Assembly (NCBI RefSeq): GCF_006265175.1
Contig: NZ_VDCQ01000041.1
Coordinates: forward strand, 21,849 to 85,848
Length of the DNA stretch: 64,000 nt
From: Paenibacillus hemerocallicola
GTDB taxonomy: Bacteria > Bacillota > Bacilli > Paenibacillales > NBRC-103111
Direction: 5' to 3'
The translations under genes and the position numbers were made by a program. Positions within the stretch are counted from its first letter, which is position 1. Each line of letters begins with the position of its first letter. A model generated the notes under the pieces. That model had not been told where the DNA came from and ran no database searches. It saw only the letters and a program-made list of their open reading frames with translations. Of the stretch, positions 8,336-16,770 are shown piece after piece.

Positions 8336-8524
8336 ATTGAACCATATCCGGTGAAGCAAGGCAAGACTAAACTTTGCCGTCGGACCGCAGGTTGTACCCA
8401 TCGGGTGCTGCGGGAGATTAACAGCTCGGGCGGTCGAAGACTTTACACGGCAATGTTACATTCATGTACGAGCTGAACCGTTCGTTCTCAGCCGGAAATT
8501 TCCCCGCTTCGCTTTGCGGGATAG

Positions 8525-8735
8525 CGAATCCGACAAATAGCGGAACTTGAGTATGCTATTAACCCGATTACTCATGTTCATTGCAAAATAAAGGAAAATC
8601 GTTCCGCTATTCCGCTGTTCACGATCATTTGCGCCCCCGAAAGATCGAGATAGCGGAAGCCTGTTCCGTTATCTTCAAGAGTACGGCGGAAATGGCGACC
8701 ATAACGGAGTATAGTTCCTCTATTTCCGGGCAACG
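8525..8735. repeat. Cluster of degenerate TAGCGGAA / TTCCGCTA repeats
   Basis: This gene-free stretch contains several imperfect copies, in both orientations, of a short motif around ATAGCGGAAC and its complement (for example at about 8535-8546, 8600-8612, 8649-8674 and 8700-8735). The copies can pair into small hairpins. Short open frames here have no ribosome binding site and consist of the repeat itself. It looks like a decayed intergenic repeat array, and I recall similar sequences in Paenibacillus genomes. The remaining 8336-8525 part of the gap shows nothing I can name. Confidence 0.5.
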
Positions 8736-8782
8736 TCATATAACGCCCGACAATCGCCCGCACCACGCGACCATCCTCCGGA

Positions 8783-8813
8783 AAAAGCAAAAAGCGTCCG
8801 CTCGCGCAGACGC
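8783..8813 (-). terminator. Intrinsic terminator of the omega-amidase-like gene
   Basis: On the minus strand GCGTCTGC and GCGGACGC form an eight-bp stem (8813-8794, one G-U pair) with a short loop, followed by TTTTTGCTTTTT. It lies 12 bp beyond the stop codon. Confidence 0.85.
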
Positions 8814-8825
8814 CTCATTGCCGGT

Positions 8826-9623
8826 TCAGTATAATTCGGGTCGACGATCCGCGAACACCGGTATGGTCGAGCGGACTTTATCCACGACCGACAAATCGAT
8901 TTCGGCTTTCAAGATCCGCTCCGACTCGTCGCCCTCGGCTATAATCTCGCCCCACGGGTCGATTACCATCGAATGTCCGAAAAACGAAGTCGTACCGCTC
9001 GTCCCTACCCGGTTGCACGCCACCACGTACATCTGGTTCTCGATCGCTCTGGCGGTAAGCAGCGTCCGCCAATGGTGCAGGCGGGGATGCGGCCATTCGG
9101 CCGGCACGAACAGAAGCTTGGCTCCTCCGAGGGCCAGCTTGCGGGTAAGCTCGGGAAAACGGATATCGTAACAGATCATCATCCCGGAAGGTACGCCGTC
9201 TACATCCAGCAGTCCCAGTCGATCTCCGGCATGCAAATATTTTTCCTCGTCCATGAGCCGGAACAGATGGATTTTCGAATATTCCGCCGTGCGGTTGCCT
9301 TCGCGGTCGAAAGCATAGATCGTATTGCGCACCCGCTCGTCGTCCAGCTCCGCGACGGAACCCGCCACGACGTTGACGCCGTGCTTGCGGCAAAAGCCCG
9401 ATATGAATTGGGCCGTTCTCTCCCCGTTGCGGTCCGCGATGTCGCGAATGCGATCCAAGGCATAGCCCGTATTCCACATTTCCGGGAATACGATGACATC
9501 CGGCTTCGGGTCGGACCCTACGGCCTCCTCCATCATTTGCGACAACTTCGCAAAGTTTGCTTCGGGCTCCCCTAAGGCAATATCCATTTGAAGCAGGGAG
9601 ATAGTTAACTTATGTTCGGACAT
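8826..9623 (-). CDS. mtnU: Nitrilase-superfamily amidase, probable omega-amidase of methionine salvage
   Basis: A 265-residue carbon-nitrogen hydrolase with the Glu-Lys-Cys triad visible in VFPEMWNTGYA, SKIHLF and CYDIRFPE. In Bacillus the equivalent gene (mtnU/ykrU) lies next to mtnE and removes the 2-oxoglutaramate-type amide left after glutamine-dependent transamination of 2-oxo-4-methylthiobutyrate. Here it is divergent from mtnE, which supports the same job. Other omega-amidases share these motifs, so the symbol rests partly on context. The ATG at 9623 is preceded by GGAG; a GTG four codons upstream is the alternative. Its upstream region has been taken over by a MITE-like insertion. Confidence 0.72.
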   Translation of the reverse strand: MSEHKLTISLLQMDIALGEPEANFAKLSQMMEEAVGSDPKPDVIVFPEMWNTGYALDRIRDIADRNGERTAQFISGFCRKHGVNVVAGSVAELDDERVRNTIYAFDREGNRTAEYSKIHLFRLMDEEKYLHAGDRLGLLDVDGVPSGMMICYDIRFPELTRKLALGGAKLLFVPAEWPHPRLHHWRTLLTARAIENQMYVVACNRVGTSGTTSFFGHSMVIDPWGEIIAEGDESERILKAEIDLSVVDKVRSTIPVFADRRPELY

Positions 9624-9668
9624 GTCCGGCTTCACTCCGTTCCGTATTGATCATCCTATTCTTTCATT

Positions 9669-9941
9669 AACTATATAAGTTGAACTAAAGGTGTGGACGT
9701 TCATTTCATTCCAGAAGGGATTGCCTTGCAGCTTCAGACAGGTTGTTTTGAGTTTCCTTGATCTAAGGGGGCTCCCCCAAAAGTACTTGGAATACGCTTC
9801 GAAGGCAGGCTTCACTTTTGGGGGCATATATAAGCCTGCGGCAAGGTAGAAACTTGGGAGCCAAAACTCGCTCACAAGGCAATCCCCTTCTTCCTGCATC
9901 GGGCAGCTCTTGGTTGTTTCTTTAGTTCAACTTATATAGTT
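9669..9941. mobile_element. 273-bp MITE-like element with perfect 22-bp terminal inverted repeats
   Basis: The ends AACTATATAAGTTGAACTAAAG (9669-9690, first 20 bases AACTATATAAGTTGAACTAA) and its exact complement (9920-9941) are perfect inverted repeats. Further inside, GGGATTGCCTTG/CAAGGCAATCCC and CCCCCAAAAGT/ACTTTTGGGGG are also inverted, so the whole element is one long imperfect palindrome. The flanks TCATT and TCGTT might be a mutated 5-bp target duplication. There is no transposase gene; an 82-codon frame across it is the palindrome read through. It sits between divergent mtnU- and mtnE-like genes. Confidence 0.75.
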
Positions 9942-10054
9942 TCGTTTGATCGGTTCGATCCGTGTTTCTCCTTAATATTAGTGGATTAGCCGCGAATGAG
10001 CAATGAGCAAGGTTGCAGCAGGCGGACGCCTCGGTCTTGGCGATGAAATGGGGG

Positions 10055-10083
10055 TTGGAAACGACGCTTCCGGCAGGTATAAT
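10055..10083 (+). promoter_or_regulatory. Sigma-A promoter of mtnE
   Basis: TTGGAA (10055-10060) and a perfect TATAAT (10078-10083) are 17 bp apart, 45 bp before the mtnE start. No S-box (SAM riboswitch) consensus was recognised between it and the gene. Confidence 0.75.
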
Positions 10084-10128
10084 CAGAGATATCGTCAACG
10101 ATAAGTCTACCATTCGGAGTGAAATACG

Positions 10129-11331
10129 ATGAATTTATCCGCCAAACCGACTTCCGCATTCCCGATCGAGGCCGCCGACCGGCTCAAGCGGCTCCCGACT
10201 CAATTTTTCGCCTCGCTCGTGAGCAAAGTAAACCGTCAAATCGCACAGGGCCACGATGTGATCAACCTCGGCCAGGGAAATCCCGATCAACCGACGCCCG
10301 CTCATATCGTCACCGCTCTGCAGCAATCCGCACCGGATCCGAAATATCATAAATATTCTCCCTTCAGCGGGTATGGCTTCTTGAAGGAAGCAATAGCCAA
10401 GCGGTATCTCGACGATTACGGCGTCGAGCTCGATCCGGAGACAGAGGTCGCGATCCTGTTCGGAGGCAAGACCGGGCTCGTCGAAATAAGCCAGTGTCTG
10501 TTGAACCCGGGAGACGTCTGCCTCGTCCCCGATCCCGGTTATCCCGATTATTGGTCCGGCGTGGAGCTTGCAGGCGGACGCATGGCGTTCATGCCGCTAA
10601 AGGAGCAGAACGGCTTTCTTCCCGACTATTCCGCCTTGTCCCCGGACGACGTGAACAAAGCAAAGCTGATGTTCGTCAATTATCCGAACAATCCGACCGC
10701 GGCATGCGCTCCCGCTTCTTTTTACGACGACACGATCGAATTCGCCGCCAAGCACGGCATCGTCGTCGCCAGCGATTTCGCTTACGGCGCGATCGGCTTC
10801 GACGGCAAACGTCCGGTGAGCTTTCTGGAACGGCCGGGATCGAAAGAAGTCGGCGTCGAGTTTTACACGCTGTCGAAAACGTACAACATGGCAGGCTGGC
10901 GCGTCGGCTTCGCTCTTGGCAACGCCGATGTCGTACGGTTGATCAATTTGATCCAGGATCATTATTATGTCAGCCTGTTCGGTGGCATCCAGGCCGCGGC
11001 CGCGTACGCTTTGACCGCTCCCCAGGACTGCGTGCGGCAGTTGAACGACGTGTATGAAAGCCGGCGCAATGCGCTGTTCGGCGCCTTGTCCCGTATCGGC
11101 TGGGAAGCGAAGCCGTCGGACGGCTCCTTCTTTGCCTGGCTGCCTGTGCCGAAGCGGTATTCCTCCGCCGAGTTCGCCGATTTGCTGCTGAACGAAGCTC
11201 ATGTGATGGTCGCTCCGGGAATCGGCTTCGGTACCCATGGTGAAGGCTATGTGCGCGTCGGACTCCTCTCTTCCGAGGAACGGCTGGAAGAAGCGGTGAG
11301 GCGAATCGGCGCGCTGAATTTATTCGGCTAG
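10129..11331 (+). CDS. mtnE: Aminotransferase of methionine salvage
   Basis: A 400-residue class I/II PLP aminotransferase that closely resembles Bacillus subtilis MtnE (YkrV). Shared blocks include LPTQFFASLVSKVNRQIAQG, HDVINLGQGNPDQPTP, CLVPDPGYPDYWSG and YTLSKTYNMAGWRVGFALGN, the last holding the PLP lysine. It transaminates 2-oxo-4-methylthiobutyrate to methionine, the final salvage step, usually with glutamine as donor. The ATG follows CGGAG with good spacing. It is transcribed alone toward the T-box leader; no terminator is visible between mtnE and that leader, so some read-through into the T-box is likely. mtnK, mtnA and mtnD are not in this window. Confidence 0.92.
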   Translation: MNLSAKPTSAFPIEAADRLKRLPTQFFASLVSKVNRQIAQGHDVINLGQGNPDQPTPAHIVTALQQSAPDPKYHKYSPFSGYGFLKEAIAKRYLDDYGVELDPETEVAILFGGKTGLVEISQCLLNPGDVCLVPDPGYPDYWSGVELAGGRMAFMPLKEQNGFLPDYSALSPDDVNKAKLMFVNYPNNPTAACAPASFYDDTIEFAAKHGIVVASDFAYGAIGFDGKRPVSFLERPGSKEVGVEFYTLSKTYNMAGWRVGFALGNADVVRLINLIQDHYYVSLFGGIQAAAAYALTAPQDCVRQLNDVYESRRNALFGALSRIGWEAKPSDGSFFAWLPVPKRYSSAEFADLLLNEAHVMVAPGIGFGTHGEGYVRVGLLSSEERLEEAVRRIGALNLFG

Positions 11332-11374
11332 TCGCACGCTCCAACGTACGCTCGTGAAAAGGCTCCGGTGATTC

Positions 11375-11403
11375 TTTACAAAAAGCGGCTTGAGTGATAT
11401 TCT
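11375..11403 (+). promoter_or_regulatory. Sigma-A promoter of the T-box/proline operon
   Basis: TTTACA (11375-11380) and TATTCT (11398-11403) are separated by 17 bp and lie just upstream of the T-box stem I. Confidence 0.65.
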
Positions 11404-11409
11404 AGTTAG

Positions 11410-11668
11410 TAACATTTCGATCATAACGTGATGACGGGACCAGTAGGAAACATGCCCACACGCCCAGAGAGTAAATTTCGAAGGCTGCGAAAATTTACCG
11501 TGATGGCTTTGCCGAAACCCACCCCCGAACGGTCAACGACGAGTTGAACAGCTCCTTGCTGTTATCAGGGAACTAAGATGACGATTCCGTTGCCACGGGA
11601 CCGTCAATTAAGGTGGTACCGCGGAAGCCGACTTTCGTCCTTAACAGGACGGGAGTCTTTTTGTTTTG
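11410..11668 (+). ncRNA. T-box leader, probably tRNA-Pro responsive
   Basis: All landmarks of a T-box riboswitch are present in order: AGTA (11442-11445), AGAG bulge, a distal arm GTAAATTT/AAATTTAC, GTGATGG, a candidate specifier CCC (11518-11520) after CGAAA and followed by A, the T-box AAGGTGGTACCGCGG (11610-11624), and a terminator stem ending in T-rich sequence (11630-11668). Uncharged tRNA pairing at the CCC codon and at the GGT of the T-box would favour the antiterminator and allow transcription of proB-proS-proA-proC. The proline assignment follows from the genes and the CCC triplet; the exact specifier was not modelled. Confidence 0.92.
11630..11668 (+). terminator. Conditional terminator of the T-box leader
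   Basis: GACTTTCGTCC pairs with GGACGGGAGTC (two G-U pairs) and is followed by TTTTTGTTTT. It competes with the antiterminator formed by the T-box sequence just upstream. Confidence 0.85.
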
Positions 11669-11713
11669 GCGGAATATCCGCCGTTATTACGCAGGATCAA
11701 GGTGGGAAATCGG

Positions 11714-12820
11714 ATGCACCAACGAATCGTAGTCAAAATCGGCAGCAGCTCGCTCACTTCGGACGAAGGCGGGCTGAACCGTTCCAAAATCGAATTTTTC
11801 GCCGGCGAGCTCTCCCGGCTGCAGGACGAGGGGTACGGCGTCGTGCTGGTTACCTCCGGAGCCGTCGCCGCCGGCTTCCGCAAAATCGGCTATGCCAAAC
11901 GGCCGAAGGCGCTGCACGAGAAACAAGCTTCCGCGGCCGTCGGCCAAGCGCTGCTCATGCAATGCTATAATGAAGCTTTCGCGAAGCACGACCATTCCGT
12001 GGCGCAAATATTGCTCACCCGCTCCGACTTCCGCAGCCGGATACGGAACCACAATGCGCTCATGACGATGCAGGAGCTAATGAGCCGCAGAGTCATCCCG
12101 ATTATTAACGAGAACGACACCGTTGCCGTCGATGAGTTGAAGTTCGGCGAGAACGATACGCTTTCCGCGCTGGTCGCCAATTTGATCAGAGCGCAAAAGC
12201 TGGTCATCTTGACCGACACCGACGGCCTATATACGGAAGATCCGCGGAAAAACAGCAATGCGCAGCGCATAGACCGCGTCGATGAGATCAGCGAGGACGT
12301 CTTCCGGATTGCAGGGGGATCGGGCTCTTCCGTGGGCACGGGCGGCATGCGCTCCAAGATCGAGGCGGCCAGAATCGCCACCAGCGGCGGAGTGCCCGTC
12401 TTCGTAGGACGGGCGGACGAACCGGGAGATCTTCTCGCAGCGGTACAAGGTACGGGAAAGGGCACTTATTTCGATACGAGCTCCCACACCTTGTCCACCA
12501 AAAAACAATGGATCGGCTTTCACTCCGAGCCGCAAGGCAAAGTCCAGGTCGACGGAGGGGCGGAACGCGCGCTAGTCGACGGTGGGAAAAGCCTGCTTCC
12601 GGCCGGAGTAACCGAAGTCGACGGCGATTTCCATCCCGGAGACGTCATCGAAGTAACCGATACGCTGGGGCGCACGCTCGGCCGCGGAGTCGTCAACTAC
12701 GCCTCTTGGCAGCTGAAGGCCGTTGCGGGGCTTTCCACCGAGGAAGTGCGCAAGCGCGTGGACGTATCGCGGATCGAAGTCGTTCATCGCGACGAATGGA
12801 TCGTATTTGCCGGGAGGTAG
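11714..12820 (+). CDS. proB: Glutamate 5-kinase
   Basis: First enzyme of proline synthesis, phosphorylating glutamate to gamma-glutamyl phosphate with ATP. The 368-residue protein has the amino acid kinase domain (IVVKIGSSSL, VTSGAVAAGF, NENDTVAVDELKFGENDTLSA, GTGGMRSKIEAA) followed by a C-terminal PUA domain from about residue 275, the full-length two-domain form. In many bacteria the enzyme is feedback inhibited by proline. The ATG at 11714 has AGGTGGG upstream; it lies 46 bp past the T-box terminator. Its stop codon overlaps the region of the proS ribosome binding site. Confidence 0.95.
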   Translation: MHQRIVVKIGSSSLTSDEGGLNRSKIEFFAGELSRLQDEGYGVVLVTSGAVAAGFRKIGYAKRPKALHEKQASAAVGQALLMQCYNEAFAKHDHSVAQILLTRSDFRSRIRNHNALMTMQELMSRRVIPIINENDTVAVDELKFGENDTLSALVANLIRAQKLVILTDTDGLYTEDPRKNSNAQRIDRVDEISEDVFRIAGGSGSSVGTGGMRSKIEAARIATSGGVPVFVGRADEPGDLLAAVQGTGKGTYFDTSSHTLSTKKQWIGFHSEPQGKVQVDGGAERALVDGGKSLLPAGVTEVDGDFHPGDVIEVTDTLGRTLGRGVVNYASWQLKAVAGLSTEEVRKRVDVSRIEVVHRDEWIVFAGR

Positions 12821-12828
12821 AAGACGCT

Positions 12829-14571
12829 ATGAGGTTTCGACAAACGTTAATCCCGACATTGCGGGACGACCCTTCCGATGCGGAAACCGCGAGCCACCGT
12901 TTCATGGTGCGCGCGGGACTCATCCGGCAGCTCGCCTCCGGGATTTATACTTACCTTCCTCTCGGTTTCCGCGTGCTGCGCAATGTGGAGCGGATCGTGA
13001 GGGAAGAAATGGAGAAGGCCGGAGCGGTCGAGCTGCTGCTGCCGGCGCTTCATCCGGCGGAGCTATGGCAGGAAAGCGGCCGCTGGGACGTCTACGGCGA
13101 CGAGCTGATGCGGCTGAAGGACCGGAACGACAGGCCGTTCGCGCTCGGAGCGACGCATGAGGAGGCGATCACGGCGCTCGTTCGCGATGAAGTGAAGTCC
13201 TACAAGAAGCTGCCGCTCACGCTGTATCAAATCCAGACCAAATTTCGCGACGAAAGACGTCCGCGCTACGGGCTGCTGAGAGGCCGCGAATTTATAATGA
13301 AGGACGCCTACTCGTTCGACGCCTCTCAGGAGGGGCTCGACCGAAGCTATACGAGGATGTACGACGCGTACTCCGCCATTTTCCGCAGATGCGGGTTGTC
13401 GTTCCGGGCTATCGAAGCCGACTCGGGAGCTATCGGAGGCACCGATACGCACGAATTTATGGCTCTTGCCGATATCGGCGAAGATACGATCGTGCACTGC
13501 GCCCATTGCCATTACGCGGCCAATCTGGAGCTGGCGGAATGTACCGATAACGGAAACGCGCATACGGATAAGGCAACGATGACTGACGATGAGTCCGTTC
13601 GACAAGGAACTCCCTCCGCTTCCGGTTCGCGACAAATCGTCGAGACGCCGGATGTGAAGACGATCGCCCAACTGACCCGCTTTCTCGGCATCGGGGCGGA
13701 CCGGATCGTCAAATCGATCGCGCTGCTGGCAGACGGACTTCCCGTCGTAGCGCTCGTTCGGGGGGACCGCGAATTAAACGAGACGAAAGTAAGGAGACTG
13801 CTGGGCGCGACAACGACGGAACTGATGACGGAGCAGCACATTGCGGAGAAGCTCGGGTCCGTTCCGGGTTATATCGGACCGGTCGGCTTGCCGGATCATG
13901 TAGCGGTCATTGCGGATGAAGAGATTCGCGGAATGCGGCAAGTGACGGTCGGAGCCAACGCTTCCGACCGTCATCTGGTCGGCGTCGATCCGGAACGCGA
14001 TTTCCGAGTAAGCCATTACGGTGACCTGCGTACGGCTTCGCCCGGCGACCGGTGCGCCCGCTGCGGAGGGGAGCTTCGCTTCGACAAAGGCATTGAAGTC
14101 GGCCACGTATTCAAGCTCGGCACGAAGTATAGCGAGGCGATGCGCGCGACGTATTTGGACGATACCGGCAAGTCCAGGCCCTATATCATGGGTTGTTACG
14201 GCATCGGAGTCTCCCGCCTGCTATCGGCAATCGTGGAGCAGCATCACGACGAAGCCGGTATCGTTTGGCCGACTGAAATTACACCCTACCGCGTTCATCT
14301 TATCGTCGTTCAGAACAAGGATCCCGTTCAGAAGGAATTGGCCGAGAGCTTGTATGACGGCTTGCGCAAGACGGGCTGCGAAGTGCTGTACGACGATCGC
14401 GACGACAGGCCGGGAGCCAAATTCGCGGATGCCGATCTGCTGGGTCTTCCACTGCGGGTAACCGTCGGGAAGCGCGCCTCGGAAGGCATCGTCGAGTGCA
14501 AACGGAGAAACGAATCGGAATCTTTCGAGCTGGAAGCGGAGCGGTTGCCCGATTTCGTGCGAAACCTGTAA
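12829..14571 (+). CDS. proS: Prolyl-tRNA synthetase (bacterial type with editing domain)
   Basis: A 580-residue class II synthetase that charges tRNA-Pro. Motif 2 (TKFRDERRPRYGLLRGREFIMKDAYSFD) and motif 3 (GCYGIGVSRLLSAIVEQ) are clear, and the central part holds the YbaK-like editing insertion that hydrolyses Ala-tRNA-Pro. It is encoded 8 bp after proB, with proA 37 bp downstream. Embedding the synthetase in the proline operon under a T-box makes charging capacity and proline supply respond to the same uncharged tRNA. Whether the genome holds a second proS cannot be seen. The ATG at 12829 is preceded by GGGAGG; the frame is open further upstream inside proB but those codons are not ProS-like. 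Confidence 0.95.
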   Translation: MRFRQTLIPTLRDDPSDAETASHRFMVRAGLIRQLASGIYTYLPLGFRVLRNVERIVREEMEKAGAVELLLPALHPAELWQESGRWDVYGDELMRLKDRNDRPFALGATHEEAITALVRDEVKSYKKLPLTLYQIQTKFRDERRPRYGLLRGREFIMKDAYSFDASQEGLDRSYTRMYDAYSAIFRRCGLSFRAIEADSGAIGGTDTHEFMALADIGEDTIVHCAHCHYAANLELAECTDNGNAHTDKATMTDDESVRQGTPSASGSRQIVETPDVKTIAQLTRFLGIGADRIVKSIALLADGLPVVALVRGDRELNETKVRRLLGATTTELMTEQHIAEKLGSVPGYIGPVGLPDHVAVIADEEIRGMRQVTVGANASDRHLVGVDPERDFRVSHYGDLRTASPGDRCARCGGELRFDKGIEVGHVFKLGTKYSEAMRATYLDDTGKSRPYIMGCYGIGVSRLLSAIVEQHHDEAGIVWPTEITPYRVHLIVVQNKDPVQKELAESLYDGLRKTGCEVLYDDRDDRPGAKFADADLLGLPLRVTVGKRASEGIVECKRRNESESFELEAERLPDFVRNL

Positions 14572-14608
14572 CGGACCCTATTCGAATTCCGAAGGAGGAT
14601 AACTAATC

Positions 14609-15856
14609 ATGAGTGAAGTTCGCGAGAAAGCGGCCTTGGCAAAGGAAGCCGCCAGGACGATGAACCGTCTGACGACGGAACAAAAAAACGAGGCGCTCGC
14701 TCTGATGGCGGATGCTCTGATTGCGGAATCCGCAGTCATACTGGAAGCGAACGCGAAAGATTTGGCGCGCGGCCGGCAAGAAGGCACATCCGAGTCTTTG
14801 CTTGACCGTCTCGCCTTGAACGAGAAGCGAATCGGGGGCATCGCCGAAGGACTTCGGCAAATTATCGACCTGCCCGATCCGACGGGACGTTTATTGGAGG
14901 AAACGACACGCCCGAACGGCCTCGTCATCCGCAAGTATACCGTCCCGCTCGGCGTAATCGGAATCGTGTATGAAGCGCGCCCTAACGTTACCGTGGACGC
15001 CGCAGGGCTTTGTCTGAAGAGCGGCAACTCTGTCGTGCTTCGCGGCGGATCGGCCGCGCTGGAGTCAAACAAAGCGATCGTGGGTGTCATGCATAGGGCG
15101 CTGTCCCGTTCCGCCCTTCCGCCTGAATCGCTGCAGCTTATCGAGAGCTCGGACCGCTCTTCGGTAGACGAACTGCTCAAGCTTAACGGGCTGCTGGACG
15201 TCATTATTCCGAGAGGCGGCCGCTCCCTCATCCAGAACGTCGTGCAAAACGCTACCGTACCGGTAATCGAGACGGGCGAAGGCGTCTGCCACACTTATCT
15301 GGACGAAGAGGCAGACCCGGTCAAAGCCGATCCGATCGTGATCAATGCGAAGGTGCAGCGCCCTTCGGTGTGCAACTCCCTGGAGACGCTTCTCGTACAC
15401 GAGCGTTACGCGGGATTGCATTTGTCGGCACTGTCCGGGAAGCTTAAAGAGCACGGAGTCGAGCTGAGAGGCTGCGCCAAAAGCCGTACGCTCGTTCCTT
15501 GGATGGGAGAAGCCGCGGATACGGATTGGCGTACCGAATACAACGACCTGATCCTGTCCGTCAAAGTCGTAAGCGGCTTGGACGAAGCGCTCGAGCATAT
15601 ACGCACTTACGGTACGCTTCATTCGGAATGTATCGTGACCGAGCATGCAGACCGCGCAGAACGGTTTCTGAGGGAAGTCGATGCCGCCGCCGTGTATCAT
15701 AACGCCTCCACCCGATTTACCGACGGCTTCGAGTTCGGATACGGCGCGGAGATCGGAATCAGCACGCAGAAGCTGCACGCGCGCGGTCCCATGGGGCTGC
15801 CCGCCTTGACCTCGACGAAATACGTCGTACACGGAAGCGGACAAATTCGCGGATAA
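14609..15856 (+). CDS. proA: Gamma-glutamyl phosphate reductase
   Basis: A 415-residue aldehyde-dehydrogenase-fold enzyme that reduces gamma-glutamyl phosphate to glutamate-5-semialdehyde with NADPH, the second step of proline synthesis. Marks are PLGVIGIVYEARPNVTVDAA, LRGGSAALESN and QRPSVCNSLETLLVH, whose cysteine is the catalytic nucleophile. Its product cyclises spontaneously to pyrroline-5-carboxylate, the substrate of ProC encoded 36 bp downstream. A GAAGGAGGATAACTAATC ribosome binding site precedes the ATG. Confidence 0.96.
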   Translation: MSEVREKAALAKEAARTMNRLTTEQKNEALALMADALIAESAVILEANAKDLARGRQEGTSESLLDRLALNEKRIGGIAEGLRQIIDLPDPTGRLLEETTRPNGLVIRKYTVPLGVIGIVYEARPNVTVDAAGLCLKSGNSVVLRGGSAALESNKAIVGVMHRALSRSALPPESLQLIESSDRSSVDELLKLNGLLDVIIPRGGRSLIQNVVQNATVPVIETGEGVCHTYLDEEADPVKADPIVINAKVQRPSVCNSLETLLVHERYAGLHLSALSGKLKEHGVELRGCAKSRTLVPWMGEAADTDWRTEYNDLILSVKVVSGLDEALEHIRTYGTLHSECIVTEHADRAERFLREVDAAAVYHNASTRFTDGFEFGYGAEIGISTQKLHARGPMGLPALTSTKYVVHGSGQIRG

Positions 15857-15892
15857 TACGCGGCTTTACAGCCGGAAGGAGTGCTACATCCG

Positions 15893-16747
15893 ATGAGCCA
15901 TACAACCGCCTTGCAGCAAAAAATCGCATTTATTGGCGCCGGCTCGATTGCCGAATCCATTTTTCGCGGCATTATCGAAAAAGGAATCGCCATTCCGGAA
16001 AACATATTTGCCGTGAACCGTCAAAGCGACGAGCGTCTGGAGTATGTGCGCGACACATACGGCATTCGCGCGACGCGGCATCCGCAGGAACGGGACCGTT
16101 CGATCCGCGAGGCCGATATCGTCGTTCTCAACATGAAGCCGAAAGACGCCGCTTCGGGCATTGCCGAAATCGCCCATTTGCTTCGTCCGGACCAATTGAT
16201 CGTTTCGGTCATCGCCGGATTGTCCATGGAGACGATCCAGCGTTTTCTCGGCGGTACGTTCCCTATTGCCCGTACAATGCCCAACACTTCGAGCACGATC
16301 GGACTCGGCGCTACCGGAATCAGCTTCTCCGGATCCGTAACTCCGGAGCAGCGATCGATCGCCCTCGCCTTGTTCGAGGCTGTCGGCGTCGTCGCCGTCG
16401 TAGACGAGCACCGGCTGGACATCGTTACCGGCGTCTCGGGCAGCGGCCCCGCTTATATTTACTATGTGATGGAAGCGATGATATCCGCCGGCGTCGAGGG
16501 CGGCTTATCCGAGGAATCGGCGCGTCAGTTGACGGTCCAAACCGTATTGGGCGCCGCTCAAATGGTCAAAACTACGAACGAGCTCCCGGGCGAGCTGCGC
16601 CGAAAGGTCACTTCGCCCAACGGCACGACCCAAGCCGCCATCGAGCTGCTGGAGGAGAACCGCGTAGCGAATTCCGTCTCCCGTGCCGTGCTGCGCGCCG
16701 CCGAGCGTGCCCGGGAAATGGGCAAGGCGCTCGCCGAACAATCTTGA
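15893..16747 (+). CDS. proC: Pyrroline-5-carboxylate reductase
   Basis: A 284-residue NAD(P)H enzyme for the last step of proline synthesis. IAFIGAGSIAESIFRGI is the Rossmann loop; the C-terminal P5CR dimerisation domain shows VTGVSGSGPAYIYYVMEA and ELRRKVTSPNGTTQAAIELL. The ATG at 15893 has AAGGAG eleven bases upstream; a GTG four codons earlier lies inside that site. The gene ends 23 bp before the TTG start of mtnW with neither terminator nor promoter visible, so the salvage genes appear to continue the same transcript. Confidence 0.95.
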   Translation: MSHTTALQQKIAFIGAGSIAESIFRGIIEKGIAIPENIFAVNRQSDERLEYVRDTYGIRATRHPQERDRSIREADIVVLNMKPKDAASGIAEIAHLLRPDQLIVSVIAGLSMETIQRFLGGTFPIARTMPNTSSTIGLGATGISFSGSVTPEQRSIALALFEAVGVVAVVDEHRLDIVTGVSGSGPAYIYYVMEAMISAGVEGGLSEESARQLTVQTVLGAAQMVKTTNELPGELRRKVTSPNGTTQAAIELLEENRVANSVSRAVLRAAERAREMGKALAEQS

Positions 16748-16770
16748 GTGTATGGAAAGCAGGTGTACCT

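Noticed and set aside
8578..8790. 70-codon minus-strand frame in the repeat cluster
   Set aside because: Consists of the TAGCGGAA-type repeats; no ribosome binding site.
9651..9899. 82-codon minus-strand frame inside the MITE-like element
   Set aside because: It is the palindrome read as codons and has no conserved or coding signal.
9950..9965. GGTTCGATCC-like T-arm of a tRNA
   Set aside because: No acceptor or anticodon stem around it; chance match.
10000..10128. SAM riboswitch before mtnE
   Set aside because: The expected conserved core and terminator were not recognised; only a sigma-A promoter and a short leader are present.
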